Made by a program: the position numbers and the translations under genes
NCBI RefSeq assembly: GCF_041435495.1
Contig: NZ_CP108644.1
Coordinates: forward strand, 5,875,501-5,939,500
Reading direction: 5' to 3'
Source of the DNA: Streptomyces sp. NBC_01116
GTDB lineage: Bacteria; Actinomycetota; Actinomycetes; Streptomycetales; Streptomycetaceae
Length of the DNA stretch: 64,000 nucleotides
Part shown: piece by piece, positions 32,610 through 41,503 of the stretch
Position numbering within the stretch: position 1 is the stretch's first letter
Layout: every line of letters starts with the position of its first letter
Notes under the pieces: model-generated
What the model saw: only the letters and a program-made list of their open reading frames with translations
Databases searched by the model: none
What the model was told of the DNA's origin: nothing

Positions 32610-33142
32610 GCGGCCACGTTCGCGCGGGTCGCGCAGCGGTCCGAGCAGTAGCGCCTGGAGCGGTTGGTGGAGGTGTCCAGGTACGCGTTGCGGCACGGCG
32701 CCGCCTCGCACAGGCCGAGGCGGTCCACGCCGTGCTCGGTGAGGTGGAAGGCCAGGCCCATCGCCGCGATGGCCGCGTAGCCGGCGGTCGCGTTCGACGG
32801 GTGGTCGGCCAGGTGCATGTGCCAGTCCGGCCTGCCGTCCTGGTCGCGTACGTCGTGCCCCGAGATCTGCGGGCTCACCGGGAACTCCAGCAGCAGCGAG
32901 TTCAGCAGGTCGACCGCGAGCGTCTCGTCGTCGCCGTCCGCCGCGTCGAAGACCGCGCGCAGCCGTGCCCGTACGGAACGGAACCGGGTCACGTCGGCGT
33001 CCGTGGTCCGCCGTGCCGCCTGTTGATTCGCTCCGAACAGCTCCCGGACCGCCTCGACGGAGGTGAGGGCGTCCTTGTTGCGGGCCGGCTCCTCGGTGTT
33101 GACCAGGCGCACGGCGTAGTCCGAGTAATAGGCCAGTTCCAC
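32522..33142 (-). CDS. CGNR zinc-finger regulator (ABATE domain)
   Basis: 206 aa. The N-terminal ABATE-type region (about 1-150, starting YSDYAVRLVNTEEPARNKD) is followed by a CGNR-class zinc finger LCEAAPCRNAYLDTSTNRSR with a second pair CSDRCATRANVAAYRARK near 175. The central motif reads CRNAY rather than CGNR, within family variation. These are presumed transcription regulators responding to small aromatic or stress ligands. It is divergent from the methyltransferase (98-nt gap). Confidence 0.88.
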   Translation of the reverse strand: MELAYYSDYAVRLVNTEEPARNKDALTSVEAVRELFGANQQAARRTTDADVTRFRSVRARLRAVFDAADGDDETLAVDLLNSLLLEFPVSPQISGHDVRDQDGRPDWHMHLADHPSNATAGYAAIAAMGLAFHLTEHGVDRLGLCEAAPCRNAYLDTSTNRSRRYCSDRCATRANVAAYRARKREEAERTGRSAETAQPSTAVTDR

Positions 33143-33240
33143 TTGTAGTCCTTACGGTGTCGGTCTAGAGTCGGGGCATCGGCCAGTGTAATGGGCTGCT
33201 GCCCTAAACGGGTATTACCTGGAATTATGTGGAGGTTGGC

Positions 33241-34002
33241 GTGACGGAGACGGCTACGGGCACCGACTGGCAGTCCTGGCAGGAGAGCTGGGACCGGCAG
33301 CAGGAGTGGTACATGCCCGACCGCGAGGAGCGGTTCCGGGTGATGCTGGACATGGTCGAGGCCGTCGTCGGACCGGAACCGCGGGTGCTCGACCTCGCGT
33401 GCGGTACGGGAAGTATTACGGACCGGCTCCTCAAGCGGTTCCCGAACGCCACGAGCACCGGGGTCGATCTCGACCCCGCGCTCCTGGCCATCGCCCGCGG
33501 CACGTTCGACGGCGACGACCGGGTCGCCTTCGTCACCGCCGACCTCAAGGACCCCGACTGGACGGCCCGGCTGCCCCACACCTCGTACGACGCCGTCCTC
33601 ACCGCCACCGCGCTGCACTGGCTGCACAGGGACCCGCTCACCACGCTCTACGGGCAGCTCGGCGGCCTCGTCCGGGACGGCGGGGTGTTCATGAACGCCG
33701 ACCGCACGATCGACCCGGCCACCCCCCGTATCAACGCCGCCGAACGGGCCCACCGGCACGCCGCGATGGACCGCGCCAAGGCCGCCGGGGCGCTGGACTG
33801 GGCCGAGTGGTGGGCCGTCGCCGCGAAGGACCCCGTCCTGGCCGCGCCCACCGCCGAGCGGTTCGCGATCTACGGCGAGCACGCGGACGGCGACATGCCC
33901 TCCGCCGACTGGCACGCCCGCACCCTGCTGGCCTCCGGCTTCGGTGAGGCCCGCGCGGTCTGGGCGTCTCCCTCCGACACCCTGGTCCTCGCGGTGAAGT
34001 AG
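33241..34002 (+). CDS. Class I SAM-dependent methyltransferase
   Basis: 253 aa. SAM-binding motif I is VLDLACGTGSITDRLL near 50, motif II TGVDLDPALLAIARG near 75, and SYDAVLTATALHWLH near 120. The small-molecule acceptor is not evident. GGAGG (33231-33235) lies 5 nt before GTG 33241. It is divergent from the CGNR regulator, so control by that protein is possible; GGTATTACC (33211-33219) in the gap is a small palindrome. Confidence 0.88.
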   Translation: MTETATGTDWQSWQESWDRQQEWYMPDREERFRVMLDMVEAVVGPEPRVLDLACGTGSITDRLLKRFPNATSTGVDLDPALLAIARGTFDGDDRVAFVTADLKDPDWTARLPHTSYDAVLTATALHWLHRDPLTTLYGQLGGLVRDGGVFMNADRTIDPATPRINAAERAHRHAAMDRAKAAGALDWAEWWAVAAKDPVLAAPTAERFAIYGEHADGDMPSADWHARTLLASGFGEARAVWASPSDTLVLAVK

Positions 34003-34036
34003 GCGCCCGCGAACGACGGCAGCCGCACGGCGCTGA

Positions 34037-34073
34037 GAGGGGCGGTAGGGGTCTCGGGCTCCTGCCGCCCCTC
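34037..34073 (+). terminator. Terminator of the methyltransferase gene
   Basis: GAGGGGCGGTAGG (34037-34049) pairs with CCTGCCGCCCCTC (34061-34073), 13 bp with one G-U, followed by TTTCTCC. Confidence 0.8.
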
Positions 34074-34082
34074 TTTCTCCGT

Positions 34083-34250
34083 CGTGAGGCGTTCGCCCGC
34101 AAGACGCTGGTCGACACGTTCATCGCGAGCCGTCGGCGGTTCCGGCGGCGGGTACGCGCGTACGGCGAACTGCCCGACCGCCCCGGGAACACCGCCGACC
34201 CGGACACCGGTCCGGTCGTGAGGGAGGCGCTCGCCCGGCTCACGGGCAGT
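34083..34250 (+). pseudogene. Remnant of a SigE-type ECF sigma factor gene
   Basis: The frame starting at 34083 reads REAFARKTLVDTFIASRRR, then YGELPDRP and DPDTGPVVREALARL. That resembles the end of region 2, the linker and the start of region 4 of SigE-family ECF sigma factors. After LARLT, where such proteins continue with TPRQRAVVVLRY, the sequence turns into unrelated GSRRAGECG and a terminator. There is no start codon or ribosome-binding site, and both halves are missing. It occupies most of the 336-nt gap 34003-34338 together with the two flanking terminators. Confidence 0.6.
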
Positions 34251-34280
34251 CGGCGGGCAGGGGAGTGCGGCCCGACGCGC

Positions 34281-34318
34281 GGGAGGGCGGTGCGGACCGT
34301 GGTCCGTACCGCCCTCCC
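34281..34318 (-). terminator. Terminator of the amino-acid ABC operon
   Basis: A 17-bp stem: GGGAGGGCGGTGCGGAC (34281-34297) with GTCCGTACCGCCCTCCC (34302-34318), one G-U pair and loop CGTG, 20 nt beyond the ATPase stop. Confidence 0.85.
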
Positions 34319-34338
34319 GTATGCGACGGGTACCCGCC

Positions 34339-35103
34339 CTACAGCACCTTGGACAGGAACGACTTCGTCCGGTCGTGCTGCGGGTCGGTCAGTACGTCGC
34401 GCGGGTGGCCCGACTCGACCACCACGCCGTCGTCCATGAAGACCAGCGCGTCGCCCACCTCGCGGGCGAAGCCCATCTCGTGGGTGACGACGATCATCGT
34501 CATGCCGTCCTCGGCCAGACCGCGCATGACGTCCAGGACGTCGCCGACCAGCTCCGGGTCGAGCGCTGACGTCGGCTCGTCGAAGAGCATCAGCTTCGGC
34601 TCCATCGCCAGCGCACGGGCGATGGCGACGCGCTGCTGCTGCCCGCCGGACAGCTGGGTGGGGTAGTTCCCCGCCTTGTCGGAGAGGCCCACCCGGTCCA
34701 GCAGCTTCTCGGCGCGGGCCCGGGCCACGGCCTTGGTCTCGCCCTTGACCTGGACCGGGGCCTCCATGACGTTCTCGATGGCCGTCATGTGCGGGAACAG
34801 GTTGAAGCGCTGGAAGACCATGCCGATGTCGCGGCGCTGGAGGGCGACCTCGCTGTCCTTCAGCTCGTAGAGCTTGTCGCCCTTCTGCCGGTAGCCGACC
34901 AGCTCGCCGTCGACCGAGAGCCGGCCGGCGTTGATCTTCTCCAGGTGGTTGATGCACCGCAGGAAGGTCGACTTGCCGGAGCCGGACGGGCCGATCAGGC
35001 AGAACACCTCACGCGGGGCGACCTCCAGGTCGATGCCCTTGAGGATGTGGGCGGCACCGAAGGACTTGTGGACGCCCTCGGCCTTCACCATGGGGGTGGT
35101 CAT
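34339..35103 (-). CDS. Polar amino-acid (glutamate-type) ABC transporter ATPase
   Basis: 254 aa. Walker A is GPSGSGKSTFLRC near 40, Q-loop MVFQRFNLFPHMT near 100, signature QLSGGQQQRVAIARAL near 155, Walker B LMLFDEPTSALDPEL near 180 and H-loop VVTHEMGFAREV near 210. Sequence is closest to GlnQ/GluA-type ATPases. It powers import with the permease encoded just upstream; its start overlaps the permease stop by 4 nt. Confidence 0.93.
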   Translation of the reverse strand: MTTPMVKAEGVHKSFGAAHILKGIDLEVAPREVFCLIGPSGSGKSTFLRCINHLEKINAGRLSVDGELVGYRQKGDKLYELKDSEVALQRRDIGMVFQRFNLFPHMTAIENVMEAPVQVKGETKAVARARAEKLLDRVGLSDKAGNYPTQLSGGQQQRVAIARALAMEPKLMLFDEPTSALDPELVGDVLDVMRGLAEDGMTMIVVTHEMGFAREVGDALVFMDDGVVVESGHPRDVLTDPQHDRTKSFLSKVL

Positions 35104-36068
35104 GCGGAGACACCTCCGGAGGGCCGGTTGCCGAACGCGGCGAGGTTGGTCTTGACGCGCTGCAGCGGCGTGAGCGGCAGCGAGCGCAGCGAGCCGCGGG
35201 CGAAGCGGCGCTCCAGGTAGTACTGGCCGACGCTGAACACGCTGGTCATCACGATGTACCAGATGGACGCGACGAACAGCATCTCCATCACCGCGTACGA
35301 GGTGGAGCCGATCTGCGAGGTGGAGCGGAGCAGTTCGTTGTACGTGACCGCGTACACCAGCGAGGAGGTCTTCAGCATGTTGATGAACTCGTTGCCGGTC
35401 GGCGGGATGATCACGCGCAGCGCCTGCGGGAGGACCACGCGGCGCATGGTCTTGCCCTGGGTCATGCCCAGCGCGTGCGAGGCCTCGGTCTGGCCCTCGT
35501 CGACCGACTGGATGCCAGCCCGGCAGATCTCCGCCATGTAGGCGGCCTCGTTCAGCGCGAGCCCCAGCAGGGCGCACATGAACGGGGTCATGACGTCCGT
35601 CATCTCGTCCTTGTAGATGAACGGGATGTTCAGGACCGGGAAGATCAGCGCCAGGTTGAACCAGAGCAGCAGTTGTACGTAGACCGGGGTGCCCCGGAAG
35701 AACCAGATGTACAGCCAGGCCACCCAGCTGGTGACCGGGTTCTTCGAGAGCCGCATCACGGCCAGCACGACGCCGAGGATCACGCCGAGCACCATCGCGA
35801 GGACGCTGATGAGCAGGGTGCGGCCGGCACCGGCGACGACGGTGCTGTCGAACAGCTTGTCGCCCACGGCATGCCACTGGATGTTGCCCTGCGAGAAGGC
35901 GTACCCGAGGGCGACGAGGAGGCCGATGACCACGATGCCGCTGATCCAGCGGCCGACATGGCGGACCGGAATGGCCTTGATGTTCTCCGGGGCCGGGGTG
36001 GCGCCCTTGGAGACGGACACCGGGCCGGCCGGTGAACCGGCGGGTGTCCTGTCGAACTTGTCAGTCAT
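35100..36068 (-). CDS. Polar amino-acid ABC transporter permease
   Basis: 322 aa. An N-terminal polar tail of about 40 residues precedes five to six membrane segments. The ATPase-docking EAA loop is ASHALGMTQGKTMRRVVLPQ near 220, continuing ALRVIIPPTGNEFINML. It is the only permease in the operon, so it should form a homodimer. It lies 28 nt after the binding-protein gene. Confidence 0.92.
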   Translation of the reverse strand: MTDKFDRTPAGSPAGPVSVSKGATPAPENIKAIPVRHVGRWISGIVVIGLLVALGYAFSQGNIQWHAVGDKLFDSTVVAGAGRTLLISVLAMVLGVILGVVLAVMRLSKNPVTSWVAWLYIWFFRGTPVYVQLLLWFNLALIFPVLNIPFIYKDEMTDVMTPFMCALLGLALNEAAYMAEICRAGIQSVDEGQTEASHALGMTQGKTMRRVVLPQALRVIIPPTGNEFINMLKTSSLVYAVTYNELLRSTSQIGSTSYAVMEMLFVASIWYIVMTSVFSVGQYYLERRFARGSLRSLPLTPLQRVKTNLAAFGNRPSGGVSA

Positions 36069-36096
36069 GGTGACTGCCCTTCAGTGGAGCGTCCGG

Positions 36097-37059
36097 TCAC
36101 TTGCCGCCGTTGATGGCGGCCTTGTCGATCGCTCCCGTACCGGCGCCCCACTTGTCGAGCACCTTCTGGTACGAGCCGTCGGCGATGATCGCGTCGACGG
36201 CCTCCTTCAGGGCGTCGCGCAGCCCGGTGTTGTCCTTCTTGACGGCGATGCCGAACGGGCCGGCGTCGACCTGCTCGCCCACGACCTCGAACGCCTTGCC
36301 GCCGTCGGCCTTGCGGGCCAGGTCGACCGCGACCGGGTAGTCGTTGACGCCGGCGACCGCACCGCCGGACTTCACACGGGTCTGCGCCTCGGTGTCGTTC
36401 TCGAACGACTCGATCTTGACAGCCTTCTCGCCACCGTCCGTACAGGCCTTCGACTGCGTCTTGAGGGCCTTCTCGTACGTGGTGCCGCGCTGCACGGCCG
36501 CGGCCTTCCCGCAGAGGTCCTCGATGGACTTGATGTTCTGCGGGTTGCCCTTCTTCGTGTACACGGCGGTGCCGGCGAGGAAGTAGTCGACGAAGTCGAC
36601 GCCCTCGCCCAGCTTCTTGCCCGACTCGTCCAGGCCCTCCTGGCGCTGCTTGTTGTCCGTGATCGACGACATCGCGATGTCGTGACGCCCGCTGTTCAGG
36701 GCGGTGATCAGGCCGTCGAAGGACCCGGAGGTGAACTCGAACCTCACCCCGAGCTGCTTGCCGAGGGCCTCGGCCAGATCGGGGTCGACGCCCACGATCT
36801 CGCCGTTCTCGACGGACTCCATCGGGGCGTATTCCGCATTCGTGCCGACCTTGATCACACCGGACTTCTGGTACTTCTCCGGCAGCTTCGAGAAGAGCGG
36901 AGCGCCGCTCTTGGTCTCCTTGCCGCTGCCGCTCTCCTGGGAGGAGCTGTCGGTCTGGTCGCCACAGGCGGTGAGCAGCAAGGAGCCGGCGACCGCGATG
37001 GCGCCGATCGCCGCAATCCGGGACTTCGCGGTCGTACGACGCGTGGTGCTTGCGGTCAT
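36097..37059 (-). CDS. Amino-acid-binding lipoprotein of the ABC transporter
   Basis: 320 aa. The lipobox LLLTACGDQ places the lipidated Cys near residue 32. The family-3 solute-binding domain follows (GVIKVGTNAEYAPMESVENG near 65, EFTSGSFDGLITALNSGRHD near 110, MSSITDNKQRQEGL). It is anchored outside the membrane and delivers substrate, probably glutamate or a related polar amino acid. ATG 37059 has GGAGG 8 nt upstream. First gene of the operon. Confidence 0.93.
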   Translation of the reverse strand: MTASTTRRTTAKSRIAAIGAIAVAGSLLLTACGDQTDSSSQESGSGKETKSGAPLFSKLPEKYQKSGVIKVGTNAEYAPMESVENGEIVGVDPDLAEALGKQLGVRFEFTSGSFDGLITALNSGRHDIAMSSITDNKQRQEGLDESGKKLGEGVDFVDYFLAGTAVYTKKGNPQNIKSIEDLCGKAAAVQRGTTYEKALKTQSKACTDGGEKAVKIESFENDTEAQTRVKSGGAVAGVNDYPVAVDLARKADGGKAFEVVGEQVDAGPFGIAVKKDNTGLRDALKEAVDAIIADGSYQKVLDKWGAGTGAIDKAAINGGK

Positions 37060-37583
37060 GTCGGGATCCTCCGGCAGGTGAGGGTGAGGTGCTGGTGGGC
37101 GGCTTGGCACGCACCTTCGAGTGTCGCCACCTTGTGTGATGACGGCATCCTGCCATTTGGACCGGCCCATTCAGGGGTCCGGCCATGTCAAAATCGGATA
37201 ACGGGCGACCCCCGAACATCAACGGCCGGTGCGCGAGGACCGGACCATCTGTGGGGATTCATTCCTCCTGCCGGAGAATCTTCGGCATGTCTCGACTAGT
37301 GGACGGCATTTATACCGGTTTGCCGACTTGTCCAGATATTCGACTATGAGTCACGTCACCGCGTCGAAATGGACTCGTCCGTAACATCGTTCGTCCGGTA
37401 AGAAAGACGTTTACACCCCTCATCCGGGGCTCAGGGCGCGTGTGCGGCGCGTCCGCGCGTATGTACCTCATCCCAGCCGGGCGGGCCGACCGCCCGGTGC
37501 GAGGCGCGTACGCGGTGCCCGCCCACCCCTCCTCAACCAGGAGTGGCCACCCTCAAACGATGAAGACTTAAGGGGTCAACACC
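37060..37583. other. Divergent promoter region, ABC operon and malic enzyme
   Basis: This 524-nt gap has no convincing gene. A TTGACA hexamer occurs on the minus strand (37186-37191) but no fitting -10 follows. CGGCA/TGCCG arms 12 nt apart (37304-37325) surround an AT-rich TTTATACC stretch and could be a regulator site. The malic enzyme has AAGGGG 9 nt before its ATG. Confidence 0.4.
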
Positions 37584-38825
37584 ATGGCAGCGGAGATCGT
37601 CAATCCTCGCAGCGACAGCACCACCGACAGCGGCATCCAGCGCACGAGCGCAGCGGACATCGGGGCCGACGAGCCCTTCGATCCGGCCTTCGCCCTCCAC
37701 CGGGGCGGGAAGATGGCCGTGCAGGCCACCGTTCCGATCCGGGACAAGGACGACCTTTCCCTGGCGTACACGCCCGGCGTGGCGAAAGTGTGCAGCGCCA
37801 TCGCCGACAACCCCGAGCTCGTCCACGACTACACCTGGAAATCACAGGTCGTGGCCGTCGTGACGGACGGCACCGCCGTGCTCGGCCTCGGCGACATCGG
37901 GCCCGAGGCGTCCCTCCCGGTCATGGAGGGCAAGGCCATCCTCTTCAAGCAGTTCGGCGGCGTCGACGCGGTGCCGATCGCGCTCGCGACCACCGACACC
38001 GACGAGATCGTCGACACCGTCGTCCGGCTCGCCCCCTCGTTCGGTGGGGTGAACCTGGAGGACATCTCGGCGCCCCGGTGCTTCGAGATCGAGCGCAAGC
38101 TCCAGGAACGCCTGGACATCCCGGTCTTCCACGACGACCAGCACGGCACCGCGGTCGTCACCCTCGCCGCTCTGCGCAACGCCGCGAAGCTCTCCGGGCG
38201 GACGCTCGGCGATCTGCGCGGCGTCATCTCCGGCGCGGGCGCGGCGGGCGTGGCCATCGCCAAGTTCCTGCTGGAGGCGGGCATCGGCGACATCGCGGTG
38301 GCCGACCGCAAGGGCATCGTCAGCCGCGACCGCGACGACCTCACCGAGGTCAAGCGCGAGCTGGCCGAGCTGACCAACCGGGCCGGCCTCTCCGGTTCGC
38401 TGGAGCAGGCGCTCGCCGGCGCTGACGTCTTCATCGGCGTCTCCGGCGGTACGGTCCCGGAGGCGGCGGTGGCCTCGATGGCCCCCGGCGCGTACGTCTT
38501 CGCGATGGCCAACCCGAACCCGGAGGTCCATCCGGAGGTCGCGCACAAGTACGCGGCGGTCGTGGCGACCGGGCGGTCCGACTTCCCGAACCAGATCAAC
38601 AACGTGCTGGCGTTCCCGGGCATCTTCGCGGGCGCGCTCCAGGTCCGGGCCTCCCGGATCACCGAGGGCATGAAGATCGCCGCGGCGAACGCGCTGGCCG
38701 ACGTGGTCGGCGACGAGCTGGCGGCGGACTACGTGATCCCGTCCCCGTTCGACGAGCGGGTCGCCCCGGCGGTCACCGCGGCGGTGGCCGCGGCGGCCCG
38801 TGCGGAGGGTGTGGCTCGGCGCTGA
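37584..38825 (+). CDS. NAD(P)-dependent malic enzyme
   Basis: 413 aa, the short prokaryotic form. SLAYTPGVAKVCSAIADNPE near 55 holds the catalytic Tyr, and VVAVVTDGTAVLGLGDIGPE and ILFKQFGGVDAVPI follow. PVFHDDQHGTAVVTLAAL near 185 binds the metal, and VISGAGAAGVAIAKFLL near 215 binds cofactor. It decarboxylates malate to pyruvate, supplying NAD(P)H for anaplerosis or lipid synthesis. NAD versus NADP preference cannot be settled by eye. Single gene with its own terminator. Confidence 0.95.
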   Translation: MAAEIVNPRSDSTTDSGIQRTSAADIGADEPFDPAFALHRGGKMAVQATVPIRDKDDLSLAYTPGVAKVCSAIADNPELVHDYTWKSQVVAVVTDGTAVLGLGDIGPEASLPVMEGKAILFKQFGGVDAVPIALATTDTDEIVDTVVRLAPSFGGVNLEDISAPRCFEIERKLQERLDIPVFHDDQHGTAVVTLAALRNAAKLSGRTLGDLRGVISGAGAAGVAIAKFLLEAGIGDIAVADRKGIVSRDRDDLTEVKRELAELTNRAGLSGSLEQALAGADVFIGVSGGTVPEAAVASMAPGAYVFAMANPNPEVHPEVAHKYAAVVATGRSDFPNQINNVLAFPGIFAGALQVRASRITEGMKIAAANALADVVGDELAADYVIPSPFDERVAPAVTAAVAAAARAEGVARR

Positions 38826-38848
38826 GGTCGCGTTGGGCGGTTGTGGGT

Positions 38849-38880
38849 GGGCGGGGCCTGTAGCTGTACGGGCCCCGCCC
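38849..38880 (+). terminator. Terminator of the malic enzyme gene
   Basis: GGGCGGGGCC (38849-38858) pairs perfectly with GGCCCCGCCC (38871-38880), loop 12 nt, 24 nt after the stop. Confidence 0.75.
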
Positions 38881-39004
38881 GCTTCTGTCCCGGCTTGATG
38901 TGCGGACCCCCGCTGCTCAATCGCCGCAGGGGCTTGAAGCCGCTTGGTGTGCGTCACACGCGGAGGCGGTTACGCGGGCCGTCCGCCCCGCCTATCGTCG
39001 AGCC

Positions 39005-39973
39005 ATGTTCGCCGCATACGCAGCCCGCATCGATCCCGACCATCCCCTCGACGGCCTGGAGCTGGGTGACCGCCCGGCACCCGAGGCGCGTCCCGGGTGG
39101 ACCACCGTCACCGTCCGGGCGGCCTCCCTCAACCACCACGACCTCTGGTCCCTGCGGGGCGTGGGTCTCCCGCCGGAGCGGCTGCCGATGATCCTCGGCT
39201 GCGACGCGGCCGGCGTCGACCAGGACGGCAACGAGGTCGTCCTGCACTCCGTCATCGGGCAGTCGGGGCACGGCGTCGGGCCGAAGGAGCCGCGCTCCAT
39301 CCTCACCGAGCGCTACCAGGGAGCCTTCGCCGAGCAGGTCACCGTTCCCACCTGGAACGTCCTGCCCAAGCCGAGGGAGCTCAGCTTCGAGGAGGCCGCC
39401 TGTCTGCCCACCGCCTGGCTCACCGCGTACCGGATGCTGTTCACCAACGCCGGTGTGCGGCCCGGCGATTCCGTGCTCGTCCAGGGTGCCGGCGGCGGTG
39501 TCGCCACCGCCGCCATCGTGCTCGGGAAGGCCGCCGGGCTACGGGTCTTCGCCACCAGCCGGGACCGGGCCAAGCGTGAGCGGGCGGTCGAACTCGGCGC
39601 TCTGGAGGCGTACGAGCCCGGCGCCCGGCTGCCGCAGCGGGTGGACGCCGTCATCGAGACCGTGGGGGCCGCCACCTGGTCCCACTCCGTGAAGTCGCTG
39701 CGTCCCGGCGGCACCCTCGTCATCTCCGGGGCCACCAGCGGCGACCGGCCCGCGCACGCCGAGCTGACCCGCATCTTCTTCCTGGAACTGAAGGTCGTCG
39801 GCTCCACCATGGGGTCCAAGGACGAGCTGGAGGACCTGCTCGCGTTCTGCGCGACCACCGGGGTGCGCCCGGTCATCGACGAGGTGCTGCCGCTGGACCG
39901 GGCCAGGGACGGGTTCCGGCGGCTGGAGTCGGGCGACCTCTTCGGGAAGATCGTGTTCACGCCGACTTCCTGA
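39005..39973 (+). CDS. Zinc-binding-dehydrogenase-family oxidoreductase (quinone-reductase type)
   Basis: 322 aa MDR protein. The N-terminal GroES-like part has AASLNHHDLWSLRGVGLPPE near 45 and ILGCDAAGV, and the Rossmann part has VLVQGAGGGVATAAIVLGKA near 160. The catalytic zinc ligands of true alcohol dehydrogenases are not present, so it is of the zinc-free quinone-reductase kind. NADPH dependence is likely from the fold. TATCGT (38993-38998) lies 6 nt before ATG 39005 with no Shine-Dalgarno sequence, fitting a leaderless transcript; TTACGC lies 17 nt further up. Confidence 0.87.
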   Translation: MFAAYAARIDPDHPLDGLELGDRPAPEARPGWTTVTVRAASLNHHDLWSLRGVGLPPERLPMILGCDAAGVDQDGNEVVLHSVIGQSGHGVGPKEPRSILTERYQGAFAEQVTVPTWNVLPKPRELSFEEAACLPTAWLTAYRMLFTNAGVRPGDSVLVQGAGGGVATAAIVLGKAAGLRVFATSRDRAKRERAVELGALEAYEPGARLPQRVDAVIETVGAATWSHSVKSLRPGGTLVISGATSGDRPAHAELTRIFFLELKVVGSTMGSKDELEDLLAFCATTGVRPVIDEVLPLDRARDGFRRLESGDLFGKIVFTPTS

Positions 39974-40051
39974 GGGTGGTCGGGGCCTCTCCGGGAACTC
40001 CTCGGTGACAGAGACTTGAGGGATGCTCAGCTCTGCTGGTGAGATCGGCCC

Positions 40052-41503
40052 ATGCGAATGGGCAGAGCACTCATGGCAGTTGTCGTCGCGTCCGTGCTCG
40101 CGGCGGGGGCCCTCGCCCCCGCCGCTACGGCACGCCCCATATCCGTACCCGCCCCGGCTCCGGCCCCCGCGTCCGCACGGCACGGCATCCCGCCGCTGAC
40201 CGACGACCGGGGCCGCGTCCTCACCCTGCGCGGCTGGAACGTCGAGGACAAGGCGAACCGCGGCGAGGACGCCCTCACCGCCATCACCGAACGGCACTTC
40301 CGCGACCTGCGCGGACACGGCTTCAACTTCGCCCGGCTGCTGGTCTTCTGGGACGACCTGGAGCCCACCCGCGGCCAGTACAGCGAACGGTATCTCCGGC
40401 GCGTCGAACGCATCCTGGACTGGGCGCACGAGCACCGTGTCCATGTCCTCATCGACGCCCACCAGGATGTCTTCGGCCCCGCGTTCGGGCACCGGGGCAT
40501 CCCCGCCTGGGCCACCAGGACCGACGGGCTGCCGTTCACCCCGAACCCCGACGACTGGTTCTCGGAGTACTTCCAGCCCGCCGTCCAGCGGGCCTTCACC
40601 CACCTCTACGAGGACCCCGACCTCCAGCGCGCCCAGGCCGCCATGTGGCAGGTCCTCGCGGAACGCTTCCGCGACCACCCGGCCGTGATCGGCTACGACC
40701 TGATCAACGAGCCGATGGGGGAGCTGCGCGAGGGCGAGGACCTGCCCACCGCCGCACGCCGGATCGAGGCCCAGCACCTCACCCCGATGTACAACCGGCT
40801 CGCCCGCGCCGTCCGGGCGAAGGACCGCGACACCTGGCTCTTCGTCGAGCCGACGCCCATCGTCGGCGAGGGCGTCCCCACCGGGCTCGGCCGGATCGAG
40901 GACCGCCGGACCGTGTACGCCCCACACTTCTACAACACCGCCATGGAGGCGGGCGCGGACTACGACCCCTCGGCCGGCTGGATCGAGGCGTACGAGGCCG
41001 CCGTCACCGCCTACCCGGCCCGCCACCGGATGCCCGTGGTCGTCGGCGAGTGGGGCCCCCTGAACAACTCCCTTCCCAACATGGGCCGCTTCTACCGGGA
41101 GGCCGTCGACTCCCTGAACCGCTACAGCTCCGGCTGGGCGGGGTACGTCTGGTGCTACGGCGGCGGCTACTGCGCGGTCGACGAGCGCGGCCGCTTCCGT
41201 ACCAACAAGGAGCGGACGGCCACGCCGTACGCCCCGGCCGTCGCCGGGACCGTCCGCTCCGAGGCGTACGACGCGGACACCCGCTCCTACCGGCTCGCCT
41301 ACCGCGCCGCCGCCCGCCCCGGAGTGACGGAGCTGTCCCTCCCGCCCTCGCCCCGGGGCTGGCGTGTCTCCGTCACCGGTCCGGCCCGCCTTCTCGGCAA
41401 GCCGTCGCGCGAGGGATGGCCGGTCGTGCTGGCGTGGCCCGGGGCGGAGGTGGTGGTGACCGTGGGGGAGGCTGGCCCGTATGGACGAACTGACCACCCC
41501 TGA
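40052..41503 (+). CDS. Secreted GH5 glycoside hydrolase, endoglycosylceramidase-like
   Basis: 483 aa. A signal peptide (about 1-28, VVVASVLAAGALAPAATA) is followed by a GH5 barrel. Motifs are LRGWNVEDKANRGED near 60, HVLIDAHQDVFG near 135, acid/base Glu220 in YDLINEPMGE, and the nucleophile Glu near 333 in VVVGEWGPLN. A beta-sandwich tail of about 85 residues (SYRLAYRAAARPGVTELSLP) is typical of endoglycosylceramidases and related steryl-glycosidases. It likely cleaves a glycolipid or glycan outside the cell. Its 3' end overlaps the next gene by 23 nt. Confidence 0.85.
   Translation: MRMGRALMAVVVASVLAAGALAPAATARPISVPAPAPAPASARHGIPPLTDDRGRVLTLRGWNVEDKANRGEDALTAITERHFRDLRGHGFNFARLLVFWDDLEPTRGQYSERYLRRVERILDWAHEHRVHVLIDAHQDVFGPAFGHRGIPAWATRTDGLPFTPNPDDWFSEYFQPAVQRAFTHLYEDPDLQRAQAAMWQVLAERFRDHPAVIGYDLINEPMGELREGEDLPTAARRIEAQHLTPMYNRLARAVRAKDRDTWLFVEPTPIVGEGVPTGLGRIEDRRTVYAPHFYNTAMEAGADYDPSAGWIEAYEAAVTAYPARHRMPVVVGEWGPLNNSLPNMGRFYREAVDSLNRYSSGWAGYVWCYGGGYCAVDERGRFRTNKERTATPYAPAVAGTVRSEAYDADTRSYRLAYRAAARPGVTELSLPPSPRGWRVSVTGPARLLGKPSREGWPVVLAWPGAEVVVTVGEAGPYGRTDHP

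Noticed and set aside
37186..37191. Promoter from a TTGACA on the minus strand before the binding-protein gene
   Set aside because: No acceptable -10 lies 16-19 nt downstream.
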